64,000 nucleotides of DNA from Polluticaenibacter yanchengensis (GTDB taxonomy: Bacteria > Bacteroidota > Bacteroidia > Chitinophagales > Chitinophagaceae), in NCBI GenBank assembly GCA_027854065.1, contig JAQGEF010000002.1, positions 124,001 through 188,000 on the forward strand, written 5' to 3'. Positions 26,128 through 34,586 of this stretch are shown here, piece after piece. The translations under genes were made by a program, and so were the position numbers. Position 1 is the stretch's first letter. Each line of letters starts with the position of its first letter. Below the pieces are notes generated by a model. The model ran no database searches. It was not told the DNA's origin and was given only the letters and a program-made list of their open reading frames with translations.

Positions 26128-27768
26128 TCAGATGGTTAATCCGTTCTTTTCTGCGGTTTCCTGAGCAAGTTCGTACCCGGCATCTGCATGACGGATGACA
26201 CCCATACCCGGATCGTTGCGCAATACGCGGCTTAAGCGTTCAGCAGCTTCAGGTGTGCCATCTGCTACGATAACCATACCGGAATGGATGCTGTAACCCA
26301 TACCAACGCCACCACCGTGGTGCAGGCTTACCCAACTGGCGCCTCCTGCAGTATTAACCAAAGCGTTTAGAATGGGCCAGTCTGCAACGGCATCGCTTCC
26401 GTCCAGCATGGCTTCTGTTTCCCGGTTAGGACTGGCAACACTACCTGTATCTAAGTGATCGCGGCCAATTACAATCGGGGCCTTTACTTTGCCTGTGCGT
26501 ACGAGTTCATTAAATGCCAGGCCGGCTTTTTCGCGCTCGCCCTGGCCTAACCAACAGATGCGTGCCGGTAAGCCCTGGAAGGCGATTTTCTCTTTAGCCA
26601 GTTTTAACCAGCGTTGCAGAGATTCATTTTCGGGAAACATATTAGCGATTAATTCATCTGTGACAGCAATGTCATTGGGGTCGCCGCTAAGTGCTGCCCA
26701 GCGGAATGGTCCTTTGCCTTCGCAGAACAATGGCCTGATATATGCCGGTACAAAACCAGGGAAGTCGAAAGCGTTTTGAAGACCTTTTTCCTGGGCACGG
26801 GCACGGATATTATTGCCGTAATCGAAGGTGATAGCGCCTGATTTCTGTAATTCCAGCATGGCTTTTACATGTTCGTACATGCTGGCGTATGAGAGTTCAT
26901 TGTACTTATCTGGATCAGATTCGCGCAGTGCATTGGCTTCCTCGTTGTTTAGTGTATGCGGTATATAGCCGATAAGCGGATCGTGCGCACTGGTCTGGTC
27001 GGTAAGGGTATCAGGAATCACCTGGCGGTCGATTAAGCGTTGTAGTAAATGGACGGCATTGCACAGAACACCGATACTTTTTGCTTCTCCTTGTTTTTTG
27101 TATGCCAGTGCGGCGTTAATCGCTTCGTCGATATCCGTATACTTCTCGTCGAGATAGCGGGTTTCGATGCGTTTATCTATCCGCCATTCTTCTACTTCTG
27201 CTATTAATGCAACACCTCCGTTCATGGTAATGGCTAATGGCTGTGCGCCTCCCATACCACCTAATCCGGCTGTCACGTTAAGAGTCCCTTTAAGCGTGCC
27301 GCCAAAATGTTTATTGGCAACGGCTGCATAAGTTTCGTAGGTGCCCTGAACGATGCCCTGACTGCCGATGTAAATCCAGCTTCCGGCGGTCATCTGGCCA
27401 TACATCATGAGTCCTTTTTGCTCCAGTTCTGTAAAATGTTTCCAGTTAGCCCAGTTGGGTACCAACTGGCTGTTGCTTAGCAATACGCGCGGAGAATTGG
27501 TGGTTGTTTTTAAAATGGCTACCGGTTTGCCGCTTTGGATCATCAGTGTTTCGTCATTTTCTAATTTTTTTAAACACTCGATGATCTTGTGTAGCGCTGG
27601 CATGTTACGTGCGGCTTTTCCGCGGCCACCATAAACGATGAGCTCTTCCGGGCGCTCTGCCACTTGTGGATCTAAATTATTGAGAAGCATACGTAACGCA
27701 GCTTCCTGAACCCATCCTTTACATGATAATGTTGTTCCGGTGGGCGTTTGAGGAATATTCATGAGCAA
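26128..27768 (-). CDS. hutU: Urocanate hydratase (urocanase)
   Basis: Cytoplasmic enzyme of histidine degradation, converting urocanate to 4-imidazolone-5-propanoate with tightly bound NAD (EC 4.2.1.49). The 546 residues match the family length. Visible signatures are GGRGKAARN near the N-terminus, the NAD-binding [31 protein letters not shown], the catalytic-region [18 protein letters not shown], and [20 protein letters not shown]. No other hut gene is within reach, so the pathway is split on this chromosome. A 12-bp palindrome, AACCGATCGGTT (27858-27869), lies about 90 bp upstream of the start and could be an operator. Confidence 0.97.
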   Translation of the reverse strand: MLMNIPQTPTGTTLSCKGWVQEAALRMLLNNLDPQVAERPEELIVYGGRGKAARNMPALHKIIECLKKLENDETLMIQSGKPVAILKTTTNSPRVLLSNSQLVPNWANWKHFTELEQKGLMMYGQMTAGSWIYIGSQGIVQGTYETYAAVANKHFGGTLKGTLNVTAGLGGMGGAQPLAITMNGGVALIAEVEEWRIDKRIETRYLDEKYTDIDEAINAALAYKKQGEAKSIGVLCNAVHLLQRLIDRQVIPDTLTDQTSAHDPLIGYIPHTLNNEEANALRESDPDKYNELSYASMYEHVKAMLELQKSGAITFDYGNNIRARAQEKGLQNAFDFPGFVPAYIRPLFCEGKGPFRWAALSGDPNDIAVTDELIANMFPENESLQRWLKLAKEKIAFQGLPARICWLGQGEREKAGLAFNELVRTGKVKAPIVIGRDHLDTGSVASPNRETEAMLDGSDAVADWPILNALVNTAGGASWVSLHHGGGVGMGYSIHSGMVIVADGTPEAAERLSRVLRNDPGMGVIRHADAGYELAQETAEKNGLTI

Positions 27769-28074
27769 ACTTTTTTTAATGATATTATAGTCGCTATACC
27801 AGGCGACTCCACTCCAATCTTATGTTGCAATAATACAAAGGATTGATAATATTTAATAACCGATCGGTTTATTTGAAAATTTATTTTTTAAAAATTTAAG
27901 CATTTAATTAGTCTGTTAATTTTTATATAATGAAAACATTTCTTCAGGATATAATAGGTAATTACAATTATGGATGGATATTCATATGGTTGTGGGAGCG
28001 TTTCCGTATGAACAATTTTTTAGAGGATGGATGTTTCATTTATTTAATAAAAATCAGTTATCTTTTCATTAAAA
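27769..28074. other. Divergent intergenic region
   Basis: AT-rich spacer between hutU and the orphan response regulator with no gene. It holds the palindrome AACCGATCGGTT (27858-27869); nothing else stands out. Confidence 0.5.
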
Positions 28075-28713
28075 ATGGGTAAAAGGGTTGCTATAGCGGA
28101 GGACAATATTTTAGCATTGAGATCCATTATTGATAAGCTGTCAGTTTATGATGATATAGAAGTGGTTTATACAGCCAATAACGGGCTGGAAATGATGAAC
28201 CATCAGCAATTGGAAAGTATAGACCTGGCGATCATGGATATTGAGATGCCGGTAATGGATGGTATAAAAGCGACTCAGCAAATACATGAAAGATATCCTG
28301 AAATTAAAATTCTGATGCTGACGACTTATGACGATGATGATAAGGTGTTTAATTCTTTACTTGCTGGGGCAACAGGGTATTTGCTAAAGAGCGAATCGTC
28401 AAAATATATCTACCAGTCCATTATTTCCATATTGGATGGTGGTGCGGTAATGTCTGCCAGTATAGCATTAAAAACGATTAATTATATAAAAAGGGAAGAA
28501 GAGAAAAATTGTGTGCAATTCAGCCTGACGGAAAGGGAACTGGAGATCTTAACTGAATTGAAAAAAGGGCTGGCTTATAAGGAAATTGCTTCGAAACTTT
28601 TTTTAAGTGAGGGTACCGTAAGGAAACATATTGAAAATATATACCGGAAACTACAGGTAAATAATAAAGTAAGTGCAATAAATATTGCGACTGAAAACAA
28701 GATCATAAAATAA
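28075..28713 (+). CDS. Orphan NarL/LuxR-type response regulator
   Basis: A 212-residue regulator. The receiver domain has Glu9-Asp10, phospho-acceptor Asp55 (AIMDIEMPVMDGIKA), a TTYDDDDKV switch and the GYLLKSES lysine. The LuxR-type HTH reads LTERELEILTELKKGLAYKE then IASKLFLSEGTVRKHIENIY. No histidine kinase is adjacent, so its input is unknown. It is a single gene ending at the hairpin at 28711-28740. Confidence 0.93.
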   Translation: MGKRVAIAEDNILALRSIIDKLSVYDDIEVVYTANNGLEMMNHQQLESIDLAIMDIEMPVMDGIKATQQIHERYPEIKILMLTTYDDDDKVFNSLLAGATGYLLKSESSKYIYQSIISILDGGAVMSASIALKTINYIKREEEKNCVQFSLTERELEILTELKKGLAYKEIASKLFLSEGTVRKHIENIYRKLQVNNKVSAINIATENKIIK

Positions 28714-28740
28714 AACAGCTCCGTGAACAAAGCTGTTTTA
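28711..28740 (+). terminator. Terminator of the orphan response regulator
   Basis: TAAAACAGCT (28711-28720) and AGCTGTTTTA (28731-28740) form a 10-bp stem directly over the stop codon region. Confidence 0.8.
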
Positions 28741-28868
28741 TGACGGCAAGAATAACTTTTTTATTTTATAATTTAACAAATTGATAGTCAATTATTAGCC
28801 GTCAGGTAAAATTCTGAATGGCACTTTTAATTTCAAGGGTTTACCTTTACAGCACAATAAAACACATC

Positions 28869-29294
28869 ATGAACAGCTCAAAGTTTACGACCCTATTTTT
28901 ATTAATAAGCCTATTGTATATTTCATGTAATAATACACCTGGTTTACCGCCGGACAAAGTGGGGGAGCAAGCAGTGCGGCACTTAATAAATCTTGAGTTT
29001 GATGAAGCATCTGCTTTAAGTACAGAAGAGTCGTTGTTTAATTTAAACCTGGTAAAGAGTGGGATCATCCTCGCCAAAGCAGCTTCAAATAAGTTCGATT
29101 CGGTTTTAATTGACTTGAGACAAAGTACAATAGAATCAAAAATATTAAGTGAAAAAAATGACAGCGCCTGGGTGTCGGTAAATTTCAGGAATTCAAAAAA
29201 TTTCAAATCGGAAAGTGGGATTAAATTACTTTTACTTAAACGTAGCAACAAATGGTTTGTAAACTTCGATTCTAACTTTTTGTTTGCTCAATAA
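28869..29294 (+). CDS. Lipoprotein, DUF4878-like
   Basis: A 141-residue predicted lipoprotein. The start at 28869 ([20 protein letters not shown]) gives a signal peptide with a lipobox ending in Cys20; an upstream frame from 28818 adds an unlikely N-terminus. The mature domain ([20 protein letters not shown]... ending [19 protein letters not shown]) has the layout of NTF2-like or DUF4878 lipoproteins. It is 14 bp upstream of the mutase gene and may share its transcript, with no obvious functional link. Confidence 0.7.
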   Translation: MNSSKFTTLFLLISLLYISCNNTPGLPPDKVGEQAVRHLINLEFDEASALSTEESLFNLNLVKSGIILAKAASNKFDSVLIDLRQSTIESKILSEKNDSAWVSVNFRNSKNFKSESGIKLLLLKRSNKWFVNFDSNFLFAQ

Positions 29295-29308
29295 ACGATT
29301 GTTATAAA

Positions 29309-30871
29309 ATGGAGATTAAGAAACTTACCGACAGCGACATTGAGATTAAAAAAATTTACCAATCATCCGATGTAAACTTCCCGGAATACCCGCCGGCGGG
29401 CGAGTACCCGTTCATAAGAGGCATCCAGCCCGATATGTACCGGGGCAAATTATGGACCATGCGTCAATACGCAGGTTTCAGTACAGCGGAAGAAAGTAAT
29501 AAACGCTATCATTATCTGCTGAACCAGGGTGTAAGCGGGTTAAGCGTCGCCTTTGATTTACCTACACAAATCGGTTACGACAGCGACCATGCTTTAAGCG
29601 AAGGCGAAGTTGGAAAAGTAGGCGTGGCTATCGACAGTATTGAAGATATGCAACGTTTGTTTGACGGTATCACGTTAGAGAAAGTAAGTACCAGTATGAC
29701 CATTAACGCCAGCGGCTATATTTTGCTCGCGCTATATGTGGCATTGGCAAAACAACAGGGTGCAGACCTGGGCAAAATATCCGGTACAATCCAAAATGAC
29801 ATTTTAAAAGAATACGCCGCACGCGGCACATACATTTATCCGCCAAAACCAAGCATGCGGATCATTACCGATATTTTTGAATGGTGCGGCCATGAAGTGC
29901 CAAAATGGAATACCATATCTATTAGTGGTTATCATATACGCGAAGCAGGCAGCACGGCTGTTCAGGAGGTCGCTTTTACCTTATCGAACGGTAAAGCCTA
30001 TGTAAAAGCAGCACTGGAAAAAGGATTAAACATCAATGAATTCAGCAAACGCTTATCATTTTTCTTCAATGCGCACAATAATCTTTTCGAAGAAGTGGCC
30101 AAATTCAGGGCCGCCAGGAAAATGTGGGCGCAGATAATGAAAAGCCTGGGCGCGACCGATCCCAAAGCAATGATGCTCCGATTTCATACACAAACAGGTG
30201 GTAGCACGCTCACTGCGCAACAACCGCTCAACAATATCAGCCGCGTAAGCATTCAAACCCTGGCCGCTGTACTTGGCGGCACCCAAAGTCTGCATACAAA
30301 CGGTTACGATGAAGCCTTGAACCTGCCAACTGAAGAAGCCGCACGCATTGCATTGAGAACCCAACAAATTGTAGCATTTGAAAGTGGCGTGGCAGATACG
30401 GTAGATCCTTTGGCCGGTAGTTATTTTATAGAAAACCTTACAGAAACCATCGAAAACAAAGCCTGGGAAATTATTGCCCAGATAGATGCCATGGGTGGCA
30501 GCGTGAGCGCTATTGAAGCCGGGTTTATACAAAATGAAATAGCAGCCAGCGCTTATAAATATCAAAAAGATATAGAAGACGGCAATAAAATAATTGTAGG
30601 TGTCAATAGATTTACGATAGAAGAAAAACCGCATGTTGCCTCCTTCAAAATAGATGACAGTATCAGGAATATTCAATCGGAAAGATTGGCGGCCTTAAGG
30701 GCGAACAGGGATAATGATGCATTTATAAACAGCATTAAAGCGTTAAAACAGGCAGCCACCGATGGTAGCAATATCATGCCTCATGTGTTGCATGCAGTAG
30801 AGCAAAAATGTACTTTAGGCGAAATCGCTACTGCCTTGAGGGATGTTTTCGGAGAATACAGCGGCTCATAA
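29309..30871 (+). CDS. Acyl-CoA mutase large subunit (methylmalonyl-CoA mutase family, no B12 domain)
   Basis: Catalytic TIM-barrel subunit of a coenzyme B12-dependent acyl-CoA mutase, 520 residues. The family blocks are clear: [82 protein letters not shown] and [10 protein letters not shown]. The C-terminal B12-binding domain of full-length mutases is missing, so a separate small subunit must be encoded elsewhere. The substrate loop reads RGIQPDMYR (37-45), whereas classical methylmalonyl-CoA mutases have a GPYxTMY-type loop; Gln40 falls where the catalytic Tyr would be. Methylmalonyl-CoA is therefore not assured as the substrate. Confidence 0.92.
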   Translation: MEIKKLTDSDIEIKKIYQSSDVNFPEYPPAGEYPFIRGIQPDMYRGKLWTMRQYAGFSTAEESNKRYHYLLNQGVSGLSVAFDLPTQIGYDSDHALSEGEVGKVGVAIDSIEDMQRLFDGITLEKVSTSMTINASGYILLALYVALAKQQGADLGKISGTIQNDILKEYAARGTYIYPPKPSMRIITDIFEWCGHEVPKWNTISISGYHIREAGSTAVQEVAFTLSNGKAYVKAALEKGLNINEFSKRLSFFFNAHNNLFEEVAKFRAARKMWAQIMKSLGATDPKAMMLRFHTQTGGSTLTAQQPLNNISRVSIQTLAAVLGGTQSLHTNGYDEALNLPTEEAARIALRTQQIVAFESGVADTVDPLAGSYFIENLTETIENKAWEIIAQIDAMGGSVSAIEAGFIQNEIAASAYKYQKDIEDGNKIIVGVNRFTIEEKPHVASFKIDDSIRNIQSERLAALRANRDNDAFINSIKALKQAATDGSNIMPHVLHAVEQKCTLGEIATALRDVFGEYSGS

Positions 30872-30904
30872 AATAAATAATTCCTGGTGTGGATTTCAAT
30901 ACAG

Positions 30905-30935
30905 GCAATGGCAGTTTCAGGCCATTGCTTTTTTA
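30905..30935 (+). terminator. Rho-independent terminator after the mutase gene
   Basis: GCAATGGC (30905-30912) and GCCATTGC (30921-30928) followed by TTTTTTATT. Confidence 0.88.
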
Positions 30936-30947
30936 TTCATTGAGTCA

Positions 30948-31010
30948 GCGCCGGTGCTACTATGATACATCGTTGTGTCACTCCCTTGTACTTTTTTACT
31001 ACTATTTGAC
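30948..31010 (+). repeat. Extragenic repeat C, copy 3
   Basis: Core CATCGTTGTGTCACTCCCTT at 30968-30987, preceded by GCCGGTGCTACTAT and followed by GTAC. It is inverted relative to copy 4 at 34434-34500; together they bracket the methyltransferase, ankyrin and DUF2271 genes. Confidence 0.8.
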
Positions 31011-31141
31011 ACTTTTGATGTTTGCCATATGGAAACTGAACATTCTATTTTTTTAGAGAGAATAGCCGGAACAAGTGCCATACATTATATCATATCAATT
31101 CATATCCGGAAAATAATAATCTTTGTACATAAAATAGCTAT

Positions 31142-31969
31142 ATGAGTACTCCTATCAATTATATCAGCATCAATAAGGAATCATGGAATAACCGGGTTGA
31201 CGCGCATGTAAGTTCATCCTTTTATGATCTTGAAAACTTCCTGAAAGGGCAATCTTCTTTAAATAGTATAGAACTGGATTTATTGGGAGATGTTGCCGGT
31301 AAATCTATCCTGCATTTGCAATGTCATTTTGGCCAGGATTCCATTTCCCTCAGCAGGTTAGGTGCGAATGTAACTGGTGTTGATTTATCCGATAAAGCCA
31401 TAAGCAAAGCGAAAGAGCTGGCATTGGAAACCAATAACAATACACAGTTTATCTGCTGCGATATTTATGATTTGCCACAACACCTGGACCGGCAGTTTGA
31501 TATGGTATTCACCAGTTACGGAACCATTGGCTGGTTACCTGATTTAAACAAATGGGCAGGTCTTATCTCTAAGTTTCTAAAACCAAATGGCCGTTTCATT
31601 TTTGTAGAGTTTCATCCCGTTATCTGGATGTTTGATAATGACTTTAATAAGATCGTTTATAATTATTTTAATGATGGACCTATAGTGGAAACACATAGCG
31701 GAACCTATGCGGACAAATCTGCGGATTTAGAGCTGACAGAAGTGAGCTGGAATCATAGCTTGGGTGAAGTACTATCCGGTCTTATGATAAATGATCTCAC
31801 CATCCGGACATTCCGGGAGTTTGATTATTCACCTTATAATTGTTTTAACCAGACAGTAGAAATAGCTCCCGGACGGTACCGCATCGGGCACCTGGATAAT
31901 AAAATACCGATGGTGTATGCTATCGTAGCCGTTAAAGAGTCTTTACAAAAGCAGACTGAATACCAATAG
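31142..31969 (+). CDS. Class I SAM-dependent methyltransferase
   Basis: A 275-residue cytoplasmic methyltransferase. Motif I is ILHLQCHFGQDSISLSRLGA (55-74), the acidic end of strand 2 is VTGVDLSDKAI, and motif IV/post-I regions follow (FICCDIYDLP, FDMVFTSYGTIGWLPDL, FIFVEFHPVIWMFD). The substrate cannot be told; relatives act on small molecules. It is monocistronic, with AATCTTTG at 31118-31125 a near match to the -7 element. Confidence 0.88.
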   Translation: MSTPINYISINKESWNNRVDAHVSSSFYDLENFLKGQSSLNSIELDLLGDVAGKSILHLQCHFGQDSISLSRLGANVTGVDLSDKAISKAKELALETNNNTQFICCDIYDLPQHLDRQFDMVFTSYGTIGWLPDLNKWAGLISKFLKPNGRFIFVEFHPVIWMFDNDFNKIVYNYFNDGPIVETHSGTYADKSADLELTEVSWNHSLGEVLSGLMINDLTIRTFREFDYSPYNCFNQTVEIAPGRYRIGHLDNKIPMVYAIVAVKESLQKQTEYQ

Positions 31970-32325
31970 ACAATGAAAGGTGACGGAAGAGGTGCCAATG
32001 ACAGGCTATAGTGTTATATCCTGTGTATTAAATGCAACAAGGAATGTACCACCGGTGGTTGATCAGCCTTTTAATTTATAGATGAATGCCTGTACAAAAC
32101 AGATGTTTGTGCGGGCATTTTTCATATTGAAACGGACAAAATAAAGGCCGGAATAATATGTTAAATTTCTGAATATCTGTGAAATTCATTAAAAATTTAC
32201 CAAATTCGAAAAGCTTCCTTAAGCAGATGTGTTTTTTTTGCAAAAGTTTTAAACGAATTCATAGTTTAAAGGTCTGATTTTTAACGCTTTTACATACTAT
32301 ATGTAATGCTTAACACTCGATATAA
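31970..32325. other. Intergenic region, nothing distinctive
   Basis: AT-rich spacer between the methyltransferase and the ankyrin gene. No gene, repeat of the families named here or strong hairpin seen. Confidence 0.5.
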
Positions 32326-33849
32326 ATGAAAAAAACATTTCTTTTTGCACTTTCAGCATTAGCATTGGGGCAAATTTTCGCTCAAACGAACACATTGTTA
32401 GACCAGTCATTCTGGAGAGCAAAGCCGGATGTGGCTGCTGTAAAGGCAGAAGTTGAAAAGGGCAATAATCCTTTAGAGTTTAATGCCGGTGCTTTTGATC
32501 CTACTACATTAGCCATTAACCAGGATGCGCCGATCGCTACTGTTAAATACTTATTGGAGCAGTCTAAAAATGATGTAAAAAGAAAAACACATGATGCACG
32601 TATATACCTGCATTGGGCAGCATACAGGGGAAATGTGGAATTGGTAGAATATTTATTAGGGTTAGGTTCTGATATTAATGAAGAAGACAGCCATGGCACC
32701 ACACCGGTTGCATTTGCAGCAGGCAGCGGCGGTTTGAATAAAGGTATTGTTGAAGCTTTTGTAAAAAAAGGCCTTGACCTGAAAAAAACATACCGTGACG
32801 GCGCGAATCTTTTATTACTGGGTGTAGGTGCGGATAAGGACTTATCATTAACTGATTACCTGGTGTCAAAAGGATTATCCATAAACTCCGTAGATGCAAA
32901 AGGCAATACCGCATTTAATTATGCTGCAAGAGGAGGTGATATAGAACTATTAAAGGCTTTATTGAAAAAAGGTGTCAAATATAACAATGAAGCATTGATA
33001 GCTGCTGCGCAGGGTTCCCGCAGAACGGCCAATACAATAGAAGTTTACAAATACCTGGTTGAAGACCTGAAGTTGAAACCAAACTTCGTCAGCGCATCGG
33101 GAGAAACGGTTTTACACTCTATTGTACGTAAGCCAAACCAGTCTGAGATCATAAAATACTTTTTGGATAAGGGAGTAGATGTGAACCAGGCAACAAAAGA
33201 AGATGGTGCTACTGCTTTCTTAAATGCAGCATCAGGAAGGGATCTGGCAGTATTAGAGCAACTGGCACCTAAAGTGAAAGATATCAACTACGTTAATAAA
33301 AAAGGAGAATCTGCTTTATCACTGGCAGTGAAAGGTTCTACCGCAGAAGTAGTGACATTCCTGATAGGAAAAGGTGCTAATGTAAATGTAAAAGACAATG
33401 ATGGGAATACTCTGGTAGCTTACCTGATAGAATCTTATCGCCCACAAATGGGCGGTGGTCGTGGTGGCGCACAGGGCGCAGAAGGTGCAAGACCTCAACA
33501 GGATGATTTCACGGTTAAATTAAACCTGTTAAAAGAAAAAGGTTTGGACTTTGCAACTTTACAGCAGGAAGGCAACTCTATCTATCACCTGGCTGTTACT
33601 AAAAATGATACCAGGTTGTTGCAAAAATTAGCTGACTTTAAAATTGATTTAAATATCAAGAATAAAGAAGGGAATACTGCTTTGCATAAAGCTGCGTTAA
33701 TAGCAAAAGATGACAAAGTGTTGAAATTCCTGGTGAACGCAGGTGCCGATAAAAGTATTAAAACAGATTTTGACGAGACCGCTTTTGAACTGGCGAAAGA
33801 AAATAACAACTTAACAAAAAATAATATTTCAGTAGATTTCTTAAAATAA
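32326..33849 (+). CDS. Exported ankyrin-repeat protein
   Basis: A 507-residue protein with a signal peptide (1-20, MKKTFLFALSALALGQIFAQ) and a series of about ten ankyrin repeats. Clear units include ARIYLHWAAYRGNVELVEYL, GNTAFNYAARGGDIELLKAL, GESALSLAVKGSTAEVVTFL and GNTALHKAALIAKDDKVLKF. A Gly-rich insert (MGGGRGGAQGAEGARP) breaks the array at about residue 375. Ankyrin arrays bind proteins; being exported, it probably scaffolds in the periplasm. It is only 4 bp upstream of the DUF2271 gene, so it belongs to the same transcript and may serve the redox module. Confidence 0.92.
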   Translation: MKKTFLFALSALALGQIFAQTNTLLDQSFWRAKPDVAAVKAEVEKGNNPLEFNAGAFDPTTLAINQDAPIATVKYLLEQSKNDVKRKTHDARIYLHWAAYRGNVELVEYLLGLGSDINEEDSHGTTPVAFAAGSGGLNKGIVEAFVKKGLDLKKTYRDGANLLLLGVGADKDLSLTDYLVSKGLSINSVDAKGNTAFNYAARGGDIELLKALLKKGVKYNNEALIAAAQGSRRTANTIEVYKYLVEDLKLKPNFVSASGETVLHSIVRKPNQSEIIKYFLDKGVDVNQATKEDGATAFLNAASGRDLAVLEQLAPKVKDINYVNKKGESALSLAVKGSTAEVVTFLIGKGANVNVKDNDGNTLVAYLIESYRPQMGGGRGGAQGAEGARPQQDDFTVKLNLLKEKGLDFATLQQEGNSIYHLAVTKNDTRLLQKLADFKIDLNIKNKEGNTALHKAALIAKDDKVLKFLVNAGADKSIKTDFDETAFELAKENNNLTKNNISVDFLK

Positions 33850-33853
33850 TAAA

Positions 33854-34342
33854 ATGAAAGTTTTTTTTAAAATACTTAGTGTACTGGTTTTAGTGTTTTC
33901 TTTATTTGGCATTAAGGCAAATGCCCAGTCTTCCAAATACAAATGTATGGTGCAAATGAACAGCTATACAGGCGAAGGCGCATATATTGTAGTATCCCTG
34001 GTGGATAGTAAAGGCAATTATGAAAAAACACTGTATGTAATGGGGCCGGATAAAAAATGGTACAATAGCTTAAAGGAATGGTATAAATATTTCCAGAAGA
34101 AAGCACCTAAAATTGATGCGATTACGGGTGCATCCGTTACCGGTGGCGACAGAAGTGTAAAAACTTTTGAGATTGAAGATTCTAAAATTAACGCAGGTTA
34201 TAAATTAAGATTTGAATCGGCAGTAGAAGACCAGGACTATCATATGGATGATGTAGAGATTGCATTAACCACTGAAGGTCTTTCTGCTGCTAAGGCAGAT
34301 GGTAAAGGGTACATTAAATATGTGCGTTTAAATAAGATTTAG
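33854..34342 (+). CDS. DUF2271 family exported protein, predicted flavinylation substrate
   Basis: A 162-residue protein with a signal peptide (1-24, cut near NAQ-SS) and a single DUF2271 (PF10029-like) domain. It contains DAITGASVTGG (88-98), which matches the consensus around ApbE FMN attachment sites (D-x-x-[ST]-G-A-[ST]-x-[ST]); Ser94 would be the acceptor, with Thr91 and Thr96 nearby. ApbE is encoded two genes downstream, which fits. If modified, the protein would carry a covalent FMN in the periplasm and pass electrons. The motif and neighbourhood are seen; the modification is inferred. Confidence 0.85.
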   Translation: MKVFFKILSVLVLVFSLFGIKANAQSSKYKCMVQMNSYTGEGAYIVVSLVDSKGNYEKTLYVMGPDKKWYNSLKEWYKYFQKKAPKIDAITGASVTGGDRSVKTFEIEDSKINAGYKLRFESAVEDQDYHMDDVEIALTTEGLSAAKADGKGYIKYVRLNKI

Positions 34343-34433
34343 TTTTTTTGCAGATATCAGCGAGTATTTAGTTTTATAAAATTGCTATATAGTAACTGTT
34401 GAACTTTGTTTTGTAAGATTGCTTTTAGGTACT

Positions 34434-34500
34434 GCTCAGTAGTAGCAATAGGGTACAAGGGAGTGACACAACGATGTTTAATAGTAGTACAAATGGTGAT
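34434..34500 (-). repeat. Extragenic repeat C, copy 4 (inverted)
   Basis: AAGGGAGTGACACAACGATG at 34457-34476, with GTAC to its left and TTAATAGTAGTAC to its right, the complement of copy 3. It lies in the 244-bp gap between DUF2271 and the PepSY reductase, separating otherwise linked genes. Confidence 0.8.
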
Positions 34501-34586
34501 GCAATAAAACTAAATACTTTTTTGTTTAATCCCGGTTTACCGGGGATGGTCGGGCTAAGATTTTTTTAATATTTTTTTGATCAGGT

